Translations under genes and position numbers: made by a program
Shown: positions 1 to 8,827 of the stretch, piece by piece
Layout of the letters: the number at the start of each line of letters is the position of its first letter
Numbering within the stretch: the stretch's first letter is position 1
The notes under the pieces: generated by a model
Told to the model about the DNA's origin: nothing
The model's input: the letters and a program-made list of their open reading frames with translations, nothing else
Database searches by the model: none
Assembly (NCBI RefSeq): GCF_030271255.1
Contig: NZ_JASJOM010000002.1
Location: 186,001-250,000, forward strand
DNA from: Peribacillus folii
GTDB lineage: Bacteria > Bacillota > Bacilli > Bacillales > DSM-1321
Length of the DNA stretch: 64,000 nucleotides
Direction: 5' to 3'

Positions 1-464
1 ATTACGGCCTTTTTGAAATGCTCCATCGTATATTCAAGCCCGGCCTTCATTCCAAATGTGGAAAAATGGGGACCGGTGTATGTAGTTAAGCCTGTTTTTT
101 TATGGATGGCCAATAAAATGGAGGTTATATCACTATAGCCCATCAACACTTTAGGGTTCCTTTCAATCAAATCGTAGTCAATATATCGCAGTAATTGATT
201 GGCATTATAGCCCCCGATGGCTGTAAAGATCCCTTTTACATTCCGATCACTGAATGCATCATGTAAATCCTCGATTCGATCATCAATCGAATTCGAAAAA
301 AAATCATCATGGAACAATGCCGTTTTTCCATATGACACCTTAAAGCCAAGCTCCGTCAATCTTTCTTCCGCTAACCTCCGTTGCTCCCCCTTGACAATCG
401 CTAAGCTTCTGGAAGGTGCAATGATGCGTATTTCATCCCCTGCCTGTAGACGGGAAGGTTTCAT
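1..464 (-). CDS. S66 family LD-carboxypeptidase (MccF/LdcA-like), 3' part cut by window edge
   Basis: The reading frame starts at the ATG complementary to 462-464, preceded by GAAGGGGG, and runs off the left edge; about 154 codons are visible. The N-terminus MKPSRLQAGDEIRIIAPS and the segment VLMGYSDITSIL are typical of peptidase family S66, in which the Ser of the GYSD motif (here about residue 111) is the nucleophile. Family members trim murein tetrapeptides (LD-carboxypeptidase) or inactivate microcin C (MccF). The Glu and His of the catalytic triad lie in the missing C-terminal half, so activity cannot be judged. The first half is intact with no stops. Which subfamily it belongs to is not resolvable here. 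Confidence 0.85.
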   Translation of the reverse strand, partial: MKPSRLQAGDEIRIIAPSRSLAIVKGEQRRLAEERLTELGFKVSYGKTALFHDDFFSNSIDDRIEDLHDAFSDRNVKGIFTAIGGYNANQLLRYIDYDLIERNPKVLMGYSDITSILLAIHKKTGLTTYTGPHFSTFGMKAGLEYTMEHFKKAV

Positions 465-595
465 ATTTATTTCCCCCTTCATTACATAACATAGTCGTTA
501 TTTTAGCAGAAATGGAGAATAAAGAACAATCAAGACACTTAAGTCGCTTGCACCGCAATGAAAGATAGCGTTTCCCTGTTTTCAACATGAAGAAA

Positions 596-616
596 GACCA
601 GTTTGTTCAACTGGTC
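596..616 (-). terminator. rho-independent terminator after the YjcZ-type gene
   Basis: GACCAGTT and AACTGGTC form an 8-bp perfect stem with a 5-base loop. Read on the minus strand it is followed by TTTCTT. It lies 15 bases past the stop codon of the small sporulation gene. Confidence 0.75.
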
Positions 617-630
617 CTTAGTTATTCACA

Positions 631-762
631 TTAGCAGCAGAATGAAGCACCGATGATAATCAACAGAATGAACAGTACAACGATCAATGCGAAGCCTGAT
701 CCAAATCCGCCACAACCGCCACCGTAGCCGTATCCTCCGCCATATCCACCATATCCGTACAT
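631..762 (-). CDS. YjcZ-family sporulation peptide (43 aa)
   Basis: A 43-codon gene: a Gly/Tyr-rich head ([16 protein letters not shown]) followed by one hydrophobic segment ([16 protein letters not shown]) and a C-terminal Cys-Cys. This layout is characteristic of the YjcZ/YtfJ-neighbour sporulation peptides common in Bacillaceae, which are made in sporulating cells and are probably coat- or membrane-associated. The start ATG (complement of 760-762) has an excellent AAAAGGAG site seven to nine bases upstream and the gene ends in its own hairpin terminator, so it is a monocistronic unit. Molecular function is unknown in the family. Confidence 0.85.
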   Translation of the reverse strand: MYGYGGYGGGYGYGGGCGGFGSGFALIVVLFILLIIIGASFCC

Positions 763-953
763 AAAAATTTCACTCCTTTTAGAATTCTGATTTCTCTTTA
801 CACCTTACCATATGTCAATACGCCCGCCTTGGTCTGTGTATTTGCCCATTTTTCTTGATTTAGGAAAAAACTTAATGATCCATCCCTTCAACTTTCAAAG
901 AAAATGCCCTATTAAATAACAAAGAAAAATGTCAAAAAACGTTTGTTATATTA

Positions 954-981
954 TTGTGTTCCTTTGAATTTGGGATATAAT
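954..981 (+). promoter_or_regulatory. possible sigma-A promoter of the SGNH hydrolase gene
   Basis: TTGTGT at 954-959 and a perfect TATAAT at 976-981 are separated by 16 bases, about 75 bases before the start codon at 1056. The -35 match is weak. Confidence 0.35.
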
Positions 982-1055
982 AAGAAAAAAACAATACGTA
1001 AACCTAAAAAAATATCCCATGATGGATACATAAAAGGTTAAACGGGGGAACACAA

Positions 1056-2144
1056 TTGAAAAAGAACACAAAATCCTTCATCCCTTTCGCTGCAATCGCC
1101 ACGATTCTTCTAATCAGCTATATCCTTCAAAAAGTTCCTAAAACATATGGATCAGATGATTCAATAAATGTCTATCAAAAATTCCAATCCGGACAGCCCA
1201 TTCAGTACCTCGTTATCGGTGACAGTATCGGCAGGGGTTCCGGAGCTGAAAACCCAAGCCTGACATGGTTCAAGCAGCTAGAACATAAAATGAACGAAAA
1301 TGATGGCTCCCGCATGCACGGAGATTATGTGGTCCAAAGCGGCTCCACTGCTTTTGAGGGTCTATTCAAACTTTCCCAAAGAAGGGTAAAGGAACATAAG
1401 GATTTGATTTTCATCGTATTTGGTGAAAATGATCGTAAATATATGAGTATCGATGATTTTGCCATGACCTATGAAGCATTGATCCGAAAGGCAAAACACC
1501 TCCACCCGCATGCAGAATTGTTTACGATAACGGAAAGTTCCTTGAAGCAAGATGAATTTGCTGTCACGATTCGCCGTTTATCCATCCATTACGGTGCAAC
1601 CAATGTCGATATGCGCCCGGTTTTCAAGGATTCTGGTTATACGGAAAAACAGCTGACCAAAGATCTGGTTCACCCAAATGGCCTGGGCTATAAATTTTAT
1701 GCCGAGACCATTTATGATCGCTTCCAAGATAACGCTAAACGGGAAAAGGCTGTAGCCTCGCTTCCCTCTAAGCTACACGACAATGCCGAATTGCATTTAA
1801 CGGAGATTGAACACTATGAAACCTTGAAGGGCTTCCGTCCAAGGGGCGGCTACTATACAAGCAGTAAAAAAGGCAGTGTCATAGATTTTCATTTCAATGG
1901 AAGCATTCTTGGTGTAAAGCTGCTTAGAAGTCCTGATGGCGGAGAGGTTAACGTCTGGATCGATGGCAACGAAGTCACGACCCTGAATACATGGTGGCCA
2001 TTCGCCCGGGAAAGGTATATTTATATCACAAACGGTCTACCTCCTGGGACACATACCGTTCGTTTTGAAGTAGCAGGCAAAATAAAAGCACTCGACCATG
2101 GCACCCTTCCCTCTGTCCGGATCGCATCGATCATCACCGATTAA
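1056..2144 (+). CDS. membrane-anchored/secreted SGNH-GDSL hydrolase with C-terminal beta domain
   Basis: The 362-residue protein begins with a short basic stretch and one hydrophobic segment (residues 9-24), a signal peptide or N-terminal anchor. An SGNH hydrolase domain follows: GDSIGRGSG with the nucleophile Ser57, GEND at 123-126 in place of GxND, and D203-x-x-H206 in DLVHPNG. These blocks define esterases and acetylhydrolases that often act on cell-surface glycans. Residues about 250-362 form a second, beta-rich, Trp/Tyr-rich part resembling accessory domains in sugar esterases. The start is TTG at 1056, seven bases after GGGGGA. It is a single-gene unit ended by the hairpin at 2156-2186. 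The substrate is unknown; O-acetylated wall polymer is only an inference. Confidence 0.8.
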   Translation: MKKNTKSFIPFAAIATILLISYILQKVPKTYGSDDSINVYQKFQSGQPIQYLVIGDSIGRGSGAENPSLTWFKQLEHKMNENDGSRMHGDYVVQSGSTAFEGLFKLSQRRVKEHKDLIFIVFGENDRKYMSIDDFAMTYEALIRKAKHLHPHAELFTITESSLKQDEFAVTIRRLSIHYGATNVDMRPVFKDSGYTEKQLTKDLVHPNGLGYKFYAETIYDRFQDNAKREKAVASLPSKLHDNAELHLTEIEHYETLKGFRPRGGYYTSSKKGSVIDFHFNGSILGVKLLRSPDGGEVNVWIDGNEVTTLNTWWPFARERYIYITNGLPPGTHTVRFEVAGKIKALDHGTLPSVRIASIITD

Positions 2145-2155
2145 CATGAAAAAAA

Positions 2156-2186
2156 CGAAGCCCCGATTACATTGATTGGGGTTTCG
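2156..2186. terminator. bidirectional terminator between the SGNH hydrolase and msrB
   Basis: CGAAGCCCC pairs with GGGGTTTCG (one G-T pair). T-rich sequence follows on the plus strand and the run of A at 2149-2155 gives T on the minus strand, so it serves both convergent genes. Confidence 0.8.
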
Positions 2187-2212
2187 TTTCGTTTTATCTT
2201 CATCGTTTTCCT

Positions 2213-2641
2213 TCAATTGAACAGCTTTTTGTATTCTCCGTACCCTTCTTTTTCAAGGTCTTCCAGCGGTATGAACTTTAATGCTGCAGAATTGATGCAA
2301 TAACGCAGACCGGATGGTCCCGGGCCATCATTGAAAACATGACCAAGATGGGAATCGGCCTTTTTTGAACGCACCTCGATTCTTCTCATCCCGTAACTCG
2401 TATCAAGGTTTTCCACGACTTCCCCTTCTTTAAGAGGCTTGGTGAAGGAAGGCCATCCGCAGCCTGAATCGAATTTTTCTTTTGAGGTGAAAAGAGGGTC
2501 ACCTGAAACGATGTCGACATATAACCCTGTTTCCTTCAAATTCCAATATTCATTATGAAAGGCTGGTTCCGTTCCATTGTTTTGGGTGACTTCATATTGG
2601 ATTGGTGAAAGCTTTCGTTTCAATTCTTCTTTATTTTTCAT
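2213..2641 (-). CDS. msrB: peptide-methionine (R)-S-oxide reductase MsrB
   Basis: This 142-residue protein repairs methionine-R-sulfoxide in oxidised proteins in the cytoplasm, with thioredoxin as reductant. The signature [11 protein letters not shown] contains the catalytic Cys115, and [10 protein letters not shown] carries Cys61. The frame is open further upstream, but the ATG at 2641 is preferred because CACTGGGGGGAT lies just upstream and the product then begins [18 protein letters not shown], as in the family. The usual pairs of zinc-binding CxxC motifs found in some MsrB proteins are absent. Its start overlaps the end of msrA by 11 bases, so the two are translated from one msrA-msrB message. 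Confidence 0.95.
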   Translation of the reverse strand: MKNKEELKRKLSPIQYEVTQNNGTEPAFHNEYWNLKETGLYVDIVSGDPLFTSKEKFDSGCGWPSFTKPLKEGEVVENLDTSYGMRRIEVRSKKADSHLGHVFNDGPGPSGLRYCINSAALKFIPLEDLEKEGYGEYKKLFN

Positions 2642-3173
2642 TTGTATCCCCCCAGTGTTTTTGTATAAAGGCTTTTCGTCCCGAACCAGTCGAGTATCTT
2701 TCATAATGCTCAGGCTGCTTTTTATAATAATGCTGGTGATAGGTCTCCGCTGGATAAAATGTAGCGGCTGGTATGATCGGCGTTACGATCGGTTTCGAAA
2801 ATTTGCCGCTTGCCGAAAGCTCGGCTTTAGATGCTTCAGCAATTTCACGTTGCTTCTCATCATGATAAAAAATCGCCGTTTGATAGGAGCTTCCCCTGTC
2901 AAAAAATTGGCCGCCTTCATCGGTGGGATCGATTTGCTGCCAAAACAGCTCGATAAGTTTTTCATATGGATAGACTTTTGGATCGAAGGTGATCTGAACA
3001 GCTTCAAAATGCCCCGTCGTTTCAGAGCAGACTTCCCTGTATGTAGGGTTTTCCGTAGTTCCCCCGGTATAGCCGGAAATAACGGATTCAATACCAGGCT
3101 GCTCATCGAACGGTTTCACCATGCACCAGAAGCACCCGCCTGCAAATGTTGCTTTTTCAAACTGATTCGTCAA
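2631..3173 (-). CDS. msrA: peptide-methionine (S)-S-oxide reductase MsrA
   Basis: The 180-residue enzyme reduces methionine-S-sulfoxide, complementing MsrB downstream. The GCFWC motif at residues 13-17 holds the catalytic Cys14; GYTGG, the Glu in TGHFEAVQ and the C-terminal [13 protein letters not shown] stretch fit the family. The start chosen is TTG (complement of 3171-3173) because AAAAAAGGAGGAATTCT precedes it directly; the longer open frame upstream would add about 42 residues unlike MsrA. It is the first gene of a two-gene msrA-msrB operon with an 11-base overlap. Confidence 0.95.
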   Translation of the reverse strand: MTNQFEKATFAGGCFWCMVKPFDEQPGIESVISGYTGGTTENPTYREVCSETTGHFEAVQITFDPKVYPYEKLIELFWQQIDPTDEGGQFFDRGSSYQTAIFYHDEKQREIAEASKAELSASGKFSKPIVTPIIPAATFYPAETYHQHYYKKQPEHYERYSTGSGRKAFIQKHWGDTNEK

Positions 3174-3338
3174 AAGAATTCCTCCTTTTTTATAAACGTT
3201 CATTGAATGCATTTTATCTCTTTTACTTTGCCCTGTAAAATGATATGCTATCTCGTTCTTTACCTTCATGCTCAGGCACACACACAGGCATTTCCCCATA
3301 AGCTGGAATCATGATGGAAAAATGCGAGGTGATTGGGA

Positions 3339-4082
3339 TTGAACGAAACACAATCCTTTTTACAAAAAGCGGAAACATATGATTTACTCTCGTCTTATTA
3401 TCAATACAGCAATCCAGAGCTACATGAATATTATTCCCATAAACACTTGTATAACCTTGAAAAAGCAGCACAGCTATTAAATCAGGAACAAATGAAAGTC
3501 AATCTCCCTGCCCAAGTGCGCATTTTACATGCAGCTTCAGCTTGCTCCCCAATTGATATTCATGTGGATGGTACATGCTTTTTCAATAAATTATCATGTA
3601 AAGATAGCAGTGATTACATCTCCTTGCCTGCTGGAACATATCAGTTGGACATCTATTTGAGCGAAGAAGCCCGTTCGCCCCTGCTCAGCCGGAAGATGTC
3701 ATTCGAAGGCGGAACCTCTTATACACTGGCCGTCGCTTTTACCAAGGAGTCCTTTACACTCTCACCTTTCATTGATCTTCCCTTCGTTCCTCGACATGAA
3801 GCCAAGTTCCGCTTCATTCATATGTCAGTGTCCATGCCATCGGTCGATATTGCCGTCAAAGATGGCGATATCGTATTTGAAAGAGTTGCTTTCCAACAGG
3901 CAAGTGACTATCTCACGATCCATCCAATGCTCATTGATTTGGTTGCAAGGGAAGCCGGTACAAAACAAGTCGTTTCCTCATCGCTTAATGTTGAATTCAA
4001 GGAAAATACAGCTTCAACCCTTTATATACTTGGCTTGAACAACGAAACAAAGCACTTAGAGACCATAAAGTTGTCTCCATGA
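3339..4082 (+). CDS. DUF4397 domain-containing protein (247 aa)
   Basis: The protein has two repeats of a beta-rich unit. The first (about residues 60-145) begins AQVRILHAASACSPIDIHVDG and includes YISLPAGTYQLDIY; the second (about 155-247) begins AKFRFIHMSVSMPSVDIAVKDG. The 'VRxxHASPDAPxVDVYVDG' pattern is diagnostic of DUF4397, a domain found in secreted or surface proteins. There is no clear signal peptide; residues 1-50 are a charged, Tyr-rich alpha-helical head. The TTG at 3339 is preferred over an in-frame TTG six bases earlier because of its spacing from AGGTGA. It is transcribed alone and ends in a strong terminator. The function is unknown. Confidence 0.8.
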   Translation: MNETQSFLQKAETYDLLSSYYQYSNPELHEYYSHKHLYNLEKAAQLLNQEQMKVNLPAQVRILHAASACSPIDIHVDGTCFFNKLSCKDSSDYISLPAGTYQLDIYLSEEARSPLLSRKMSFEGGTSYTLAVAFTKESFTLSPFIDLPFVPRHEAKFRFIHMSVSMPSVDIAVKDGDIVFERVAFQQASDYLTIHPMLIDLVAREAGTKQVVSSSLNVEFKENTASTLYILGLNNETKHLETIKLSP

Positions 4083-4093
4083 ACGAAAAAAAA

Positions 4094-4120
4094 CCAGGAT
4101 ATGAAGCTCCTGGCTTTTTT
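4094..4120. terminator. bidirectional terminator between the DUF4397 gene and ypmS
   Basis: CCAGGA and TCCTGG enclose an 8-base loop, with eight T on the plus-strand side and eight A on the other, so it can stop both converging transcripts. Confidence 0.85.
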
Positions 4121-4135
4121 TTGGTTTTCACACGA

Positions 4136-4720
4136 TTACTGGAACGATGACGGAATGGTCAATAAAAACGAAATGTCATCTTTTTTAAGATCGAAATTCT
4201 TTGCCTTGACCCTGACGTCGCTTTTCAATTCCATATCCTGTAACGACACATAGATACTTTCATCATTCGGCATGATGCTGACCCATTCAGGCATTTTATA
4301 GCGCTCGTTTATTAAACTCATTACATATGATACAGGAAGATTCATTCGACCGACGGCAATTGATTTTTGCCTCAAGACCAAGTCGCCATTCTTTTGGGCA
4401 ATCGGTTCGAATGTTAATTTCATTTCCACTTCACGATTGAAAAACGGCATCGTTCCATACAGCTCGACCTCATCCGTCAAAAATACTTCGTAATGCATGG
4501 AACCTGTCAGCCCTTCCTTATCGAGATACTGATTGATTAATCTTGTCAAATCTTCCCGATTTGTGTGAATTTGAAATGAGATATCTTCCTCGTGGCTAAC
4601 CTTTGGTGTGAGTTCTTTTTCTTTAGCGGGTAAATTAACTAAAATCAGAACGAACAGGATGACCAGGATGTTTATAGCTAAGAGGGAAAAAAACAAAGTC
4701 TTCCATTTGACCTTTGTCAT
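4136..4720 (-). CDS. ypmS: YpmS-like membrane-anchored protein (DUF2140 family)
   Basis: A 194-residue protein with a single N-terminal transmembrane helix (LFFSLLAINILVILFVLILV, about residues 9-28) and an extracytoplasmic domain rich in beta structure ('GSMHYEVFLTDEVELYGTMP'). Size, topology and its position directly after a GDSL lipoprotein match B. subtilis YpmS. Its ATG overlaps the TGA of ypmR in an ATGA quartet, with GGAGATGATGACC as ribosome binding site, so the two are translationally coupled. No enzymatic motif is seen. A joint envelope role with YpmR is inferred only from the conserved pairing. Confidence 0.8.
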   Translation of the reverse strand: MTKVKWKTLFFSLLAINILVILFVLILVNLPAKEKELTPKVSHEEDISFQIHTNREDLTRLINQYLDKEGLTGSMHYEVFLTDEVELYGTMPFFNREVEMKLTFEPIAQKNGDLVLRQKSIAVGRMNLPVSYVMSLINERYKMPEWVSIMPNDESIYVSLQDMELKSDVRVKAKNFDLKKDDISFLLTIPSSFQ

Positions 4721-5559
4721 TCTTGGTCATCATCTCCTTTGGCACTTGCTTCCAACGTGTCCTTTCCAATAGTGGTAATATCCATGTCATTATAAATTCT
4801 TGTCGCTATCAATTCATAACCACGGTCATTTGGATGAAAATAATCCTCAGCATAAAGCAAATCCTCATCGGAATTCTTGAAAATGTCTGCTATATCAATA
4901 AAATAAGCCGAATCATAATCTTCGATAATTTCTTTACCACTTTCATTCCAAGCATTCATGATCAGATCAAGTTCATAGAAATCCCCGAACCACTTGGAAA
5001 ATGGATTATACACGCCTACAAGGTAAATTTGGGCATGATCATTTTCTGAGCGAACCTTATCAAGTATCTGCCTCAATCTTTTTTCATACCCTGTTTGTGC
5101 AGACTTAAACTGATTCAGTTCCAAATTCGAGAAATTTTTTTTAAAGACTTTCATGATATCATTGCCACCGATTGTGACAACGATTGAATCAGCTTGTTCA
5201 ATGTCTTCCTTTATTCTTGCCTTATCCAGTCTTTTCAAAAGTTGGTCGGTACGATTTCCGCGTATACCATGATTGATCATCTCTACAGAAGTGATCGATG
5301 GTTCTTTTTCCAGCTTGTTTTGTAAATACGGCAGATACCCGCCATTATCTTTGCTATCACCGACACCTTGAGTCAAGGAATCGCCAATGGACACGATTTT
5401 CACAGGATCCGGAAAAAAGCTGGCGGGAATCGTTTCCTTTTCACTCAGCTTGACGATGCTTTTTTGCTGAACAGCTGGTTGGTTTGAAGCAATTTCAGTT
5501 TGACCGCAGCCAGAAATCCAAACTATGCATATGAAAAGACAGGTGATTCTGTATCTCAT
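4717..5559 (-). CDS. ypmR: YpmR-like SGNH/GDSL-hydrolase lipoprotein
   Basis: This 280-residue exported lipoprotein has a lipobox (WISGC, lipidated Cys18) after a short hydrophobic signal. SGNH blocks are all present: IGDSLTQG (Ser61), the NHGIRGNRT block, IGGNDIM (131-134) and a C-terminal DYFHPNDRGY supplying Asp and His. It should therefore be an active esterase or lipase on the outer face of the membrane. The ATG at 5559 is chosen because GGAAGGTGAGGGCC precedes it and it gives a compact lipoprotein signal. It overlaps ypmS by four bases. The substrate is not known. Confidence 0.85.
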   Translation of the reverse strand: MRYRITCLFICIVWISGCGQTEIASNQPAVQQKSIVKLSEKETIPASFFPDPVKIVSIGDSLTQGVGDSKDNGGYLPYLQNKLEKEPSITSVEMINHGIRGNRTDQLLKRLDKARIKEDIEQADSIVVTIGGNDIMKVFKKNFSNLELNQFKSAQTGYEKRLRQILDKVRSENDHAQIYLVGVYNPFSKWFGDFYELDLIMNAWNESGKEIIEDYDSAYFIDIADIFKNSDEDLLYAEDYFHPNDRGYELIATRIYNDMDITTIGKDTLEASAKGDDDQE

Positions 5560-5790
5560 GGCCCTCACCTTCCTACCCATGTATTATATCATGTAGAAAA
5601 CGAATGATTGCAAACAATATCCCTCGCTATAATTCAAGCTAGAGCCTTTCCTACCATATGATATGAAAAAAGCCGCGAATTAAAGCTAGTCCTATAAAAT
5701 TTAGCATGTACTGAGCAAGTAAAAACATTCTTCGGTTTCTGGAAAAACCCAACGACCGTTTGAGGTTCCCCAATATTAAACGTAAAAAAA

Positions 5791-5813
5791 GAACAGGACA
5801 TTTAATCCTGTTC
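5791..5813 (-). terminator. terminator of the Sco-like gene
   Basis: GAACAGGA and TCCTGTTC form a perfect 8-bp stem; the minus strand continues with seven T (AAAAAAA at 5784-5790). The stem touches the stop codon of the gene. Confidence 0.85.
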
Positions 5814-6399
5814 AATAGTTCTGCAATATTTTTATATGCTTGATTATATCCTCAAATGGAATGTCCTGCAGACCTGTATAATCCCTGATGATCTTGCCTT
5901 CTTGATCCATGAGGAAAAAACTGGTTCCATGAATCACCTGATCATCTTGTTCTGGCTTTTTGACGAACGTCTTAAAATTATCCAGGGCAAATGTCTCGAT
6001 TTCTTCCTGACCATACCCAGTCAAAAAGTGCCAATTTTTATAATCGACGTTAAATTGATCACCATACTTCTTCAATACATCCGGCTTGTCTATCTCGGGA
6101 TCAACAGAAAAGGAGACGAATTCCACGTCTTTAATCCCTTCATCCTTCAATTGCTTTTGCAGCTTTGACATATTGGAAGTCATTGGTAAACAGACCGTCT
6201 CACAGCTTGTAAAAATAAAATCCGCTACCCAGACCCTTCCCTTCAGATCGTTTTTGGAAAAAGGTTTGCCCTCCTGATCGATATAACTAAAATCTTCAAG
6301 GTCCCAATTTTTCGCATCTGGTACACCATTCGATCCGCAGGCCGCCAAAAGCAATAAGATCGATGCCGCCATAGCTGCCATCAGCACATGCAGCTTTCT
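5812..6399 (-). CDS. ypmQ: Sco1/SenC/PrrC-family copper chaperone lipoprotein (BsSco/YpmQ)
   Basis: The 195-residue protein is a thioredoxin-fold lipoprotein that delivers copper to the CuA site of cytochrome c oxidase on the outer face of the membrane. Visible evidence: a signal ending LLLLAAC (lipobox Cys22), the metal-binding CETVC motif (Cys67, Cys71), and the later conserved His in VIHGTSFFL, which together make the known copper ligand set. The start at 6399 gives a normal lipoprotein signal and has AAGGACGGGG upstream; an alternative ATG 45 bases earlier would add a polar extension. It sits beside ypmR as in B. subtilis but is separated by about 230 bases and its own terminator. Confidence 0.9.
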   Translation of the reverse strand, partial: RKLHVLMAAMAASILLLLAACGSNGVPDAKNWDLEDFSYIDQEGKPFSKNDLKGRVWVADFIFTSCETVCLPMTSNMSKLQKQLKDEGIKDVEFVSFSVDPEIDKPDVLKKYGDQFNVDYKNWHFLTGYGQEEIETFALDNFKTFVKKPEQDDQVIHGTSFFLMDQEGKIIRDYTGLQDIPFEDIIKHIKILQNY

Positions 6400-6537
6400 C
6401 ATTTCCACCCCGTCCTTTATGTATAAAATATTCTGATACTTCATTCATTCTAACAGAACCTTTGCATCGAGGACAGTAACTCTTTCTATGGGGCGAAATC
6501 TATATGGAAAGGCAGAGCCCTGCCCGTCCGAGCCAGC

Positions 6538-7380
6538 TCAATCCCAATAATACATAATGGCCATGGCTCCCTCGCCTGTATGGGTACTGACAACGGCCGT
6601 TGTTTCTTCTATCTTTATATCCTGAAAGCCCGATAGTTCACTGATGGCTTGGCGGACTTTATCTGCCAATTCAAAACCATTAGCATGCACAAAACCAATA
6701 CCCCTGATTTTTTTGCCTTCCGTATCTTCTTTGAATCTCTTCATGATGAACTTGACGACCTGTGATTGGCTTCTGGCTTTGGAGACTGGATGCAATACAC
6801 CATCCTCCAATAGCGCTATCGGTTTGATATGAAGCAACGAACCGATAAACGCTGAAACCTTCCCGATCCTGCCTCCCTTAACGAGGTTATCAAGGGTTTC
6901 TATGACAATGATCAGGCTTGACTGCTTCTTGATGAGTTCCAGCCTTTCGATTATTTGCGCCACGGATTTTCCTTCTTTGGCCATCTTTGCGGCTTCGATC
7001 ACCTGAAATGACATAGACTTGGAAATGAATTTCGAATCAAATACGGTCACCTTCGCTTCGGACATGCTTGCGGCACTTTCCGCAGACCGTACAGTCCCGC
7101 TCATACCGCCTGTCATATGGATGGAAAGGATCTCCGTGCCATCATTGCCCAGTTCATTATAGACCTCCAAAAAAGTTCCTACCGCAGGTTGTGAGCTTTT
7201 AGGAAGTTCTTTAGAGCGGTTCATCCTTTTCAGGAATTCCTCTTGGTCGATTTCGACCTTATCCAAAAAGGTTTCCCCATCAATGAAGATCGAGAGAGGA
7301 ACCATCGTGATGTCGTAATATTCCAGTTCTTCCGATGTCATATCCACCGTGGAGTCTGTAACTATCTTTACTTTGTTCAA
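6538..7380 (-). CDS. DegV family (fatty-acid-binding) protein
   Basis: The 280-residue protein shows the DegV pattern: KIVTDSTVDM at the N-terminus, PLSIFIDGE, SQPAVGTF, SIHMTGGMSGTVRSA with the conserved Ser/Gly loop, and LDNLVKGGRIGKVSAFIGSLLHIKPI in the middle. Structures of this family bind a fatty acid between two alpha/beta domains, and FakB members feed exogenous fatty acids to the FakA kinase; whether this paralogue does so is inferred. The start is TTG at 7380 with GGGATG upstream. It is not obviously cotranscribed with its neighbours. Confidence 0.9.
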   Translation of the reverse strand: MNKVKIVTDSTVDMTSEELEYYDITMVPLSIFIDGETFLDKVEIDQEEFLKRMNRSKELPKSSQPAVGTFLEVYNELGNDGTEILSIHMTGGMSGTVRSAESAASMSEAKVTVFDSKFISKSMSFQVIEAAKMAKEGKSVAQIIERLELIKKQSSLIIVIETLDNLVKGGRIGKVSAFIGSLLHIKPIALLEDGVLHPVSKARSQSQVVKFIMKRFKEDTEGKKIRGIGFVHANGFELADKVRQAISELSGFQDIKIEETTAVVSTHTGEGAMAIMYYWD

Positions 7381-7600
7381 TCAATACACATCCCTAAATT
7401 AACATATCTATTGTATTATACCTACCCAAGGTAGGCATTTAAACCTAAGGTCCTTCTTGTCATTTTGAAGCCCCTCGAAAAGATGACACAAAAAAAGACC
7501 ATTCCACACTCTACCCTTAAACAAATGCCGCTTCATTCGTTATGTCATGGAATTCGTGGCATCTCTATTGTCGGATTAGTGAGCGATGGAACAGTCCGCA

Positions 7601-7846
7601 TCAAGCATTATTAAGTAAATTCGCAGGAAAAATTGTGTTATATACCGGCCATTTGAGCACGGATGCTAAATATTGCTTAAATGAGTAACTGTCTTTATGA
7701 TCTTTATTGGCAAAAACCTTCTTTACAAATACCTCCAAACGCATGGTCAACATAAAAAAATTCGGATCACTTGGCAGTAAAACAGGTATTTCTGAAATGG
7801 TAACCTTATGTCCAAAACAATCTTTGAATTCCAAGCATTTGAACAT
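7601..7846 (-). CDS. ypmP: YpmP-like DUF2535 family protein (81 aa)
   Basis: The small cytoplasmic protein runs from MFKCLEFKDCFGHKVTISEIPVL to a C-terminus with YSFKQYLASVLKWPVYN. The 'FKxLEFK...KVxIxEIPV...SFxxYLxxVLKWP' pattern fits the DUF2535 family, and its place between the ypmQ region and ilvA equals that of ypmP in B. subtilis. The frame remains open upstream to 7972, but the ATG at 7846 is preferred because GAGGATTG lies before it and matches the family length of about 82. No function is established. Confidence 0.7.
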   Translation of the reverse strand: MFKCLEFKDCFGHKVTISEIPVLLPSDPNFFMLTMRLEVFVKKVFANKDHKDSYSFKQYLASVLKWPVYNTIFPANLLNNA

Positions 7847-7965
7847 CAAAATATCAATCCTCATTTTTAACCGATTGTTTACATTATACACAATAAATCC
7901 AAAAGTATAAATATTCAAATGTGTAAAAAATCGGACAAATATTTTTGTTTTCCACACATAAAAAA

Positions 7966-7996
7966 GGCCCATGAAAGACAGAAGCCTTCATGGGCC
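7966..7996. terminator. bidirectional terminator at the end of tatC
   Basis: GGCCCATGAA and TTCATGGGCC form a perfect 10-bp stem flanked by A5 on the left and T5 on the right. Confidence 0.9.
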
Positions 7997-8000
7997 TTTT

Positions 8001-8747
8001 TCATATTCCTTCCCCAATGTTGCCATCTCGCAAACTTTCACGTTTCACTTTGCGTTTATAGACGACCTTTGATAACGATATGCTGATTTCGTACAATAAC
8101 AGTAAAGGAACCATCACCAAGAAATCTGACATAAAGTCAGGCGGAGTGATCGATACGGCGATGACCACGAGGACAAAGTACGCATACTTCCTTAGCTTTT
8201 GCAGAACATACGGATTGATGATGCCAATCGAAGTCAAAAACATCGTAACGACGGGAAGTTCGAACAAAACAGCAAACGGAATGGTCATATTGAAGACGAA
8301 GGAAAAGTACTTATCCGCCGTGAAACTCGTTATGAACATCCCATCTCCCAATTCAATCAAGAATTGGAGGATCGTCGGAAAAATGACGAAATAACCGAAC
8401 GCCAGGCCTGCAATGAATAGAAGGAAAAGTGCCGGTATATAGGAAAGTGTCGCCCTCACTTCATTCGGCATCAAGGCAGGCTTTACGAATAACCAAATTT
8501 GCAGGGCAATTATCGGAATCGTTGCCGCAATGGCCACTACACCTGAAAGCATGAAGTAGATCCAAATGATATCACTTGGGCCAAGCACCATCAGGTCAAA
8601 ATCAAGATCCTTCACGAACCAATGATAAATCTCTTCAACATAAATAAAGCTGGCGATGAAAAAGATGAGAAATGCCACAGCCGTTATGATGAGCCGTTTC
8701 CTTAGTTCATCGAGGTGATCGATGATATTTAGTTCTTTATCTTCCAA
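8001..8747 (-). CDS. tatC: Sec-independent (twin-arginine) translocase subunit TatC
   Basis: The 248-residue polytopic membrane protein recognises twin-arginine signal peptides and forms the Tat export core with TatA. The N-terminal HLDELRKRL motif, the Pro-rich segments FVKPALMPNEVRATLSYIP, and six predicted membrane spans identify it. It starts with TTG (complement of 8745-8747). With TatA 80 bases upstream on the same strand, it makes a minimal two-component TatAC system of the Gram-positive type, in which TatA also performs the TatB role. The Tat substrate is not encoded in this window as far as can be seen. A strong terminator follows at once. Confidence 0.95.
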   Translation of the reverse strand: MEDKELNIIDHLDELRKRLIITAVAFLIFFIASFIYVEEIYHWFVKDLDFDLMVLGPSDIIWIYFMLSGVVAIAATIPIIALQIWLFVKPALMPNEVRATLSYIPALFLLFIAGLAFGYFVIFPTILQFLIELGDGMFITSFTADKYFSFVFNMTIPFAVLFELPVVTMFLTSIGIINPYVLQKLRKYAYFVLVVIAVSITPPDFMSDFLVMVPLLLLYEISISLSKVVYKRKVKRESLRDGNIGEGI

Positions 8748-8827
8748 TATTGATCACGCCTTTGAAATCAGTGTCTTTGTTCCAGCATAAAGGCGCAAGA
8801 CGAATCCATCTTACGCCCACCAATCAA

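Noticed and set aside
217..489. Plus-strand open frame of 90 codons
   Set aside because: It lies antisense to the S66 peptidase gene, which has clear family motifs and a good ribosome binding site.
7484..7614. Short plus-strand frame reading GIRGISIVGLVSDGTVRIKHY before 7601
   Set aside because: It looks protein-like but has no ribosome binding site, no start context and no recognised family; probably chance or an old fragment.
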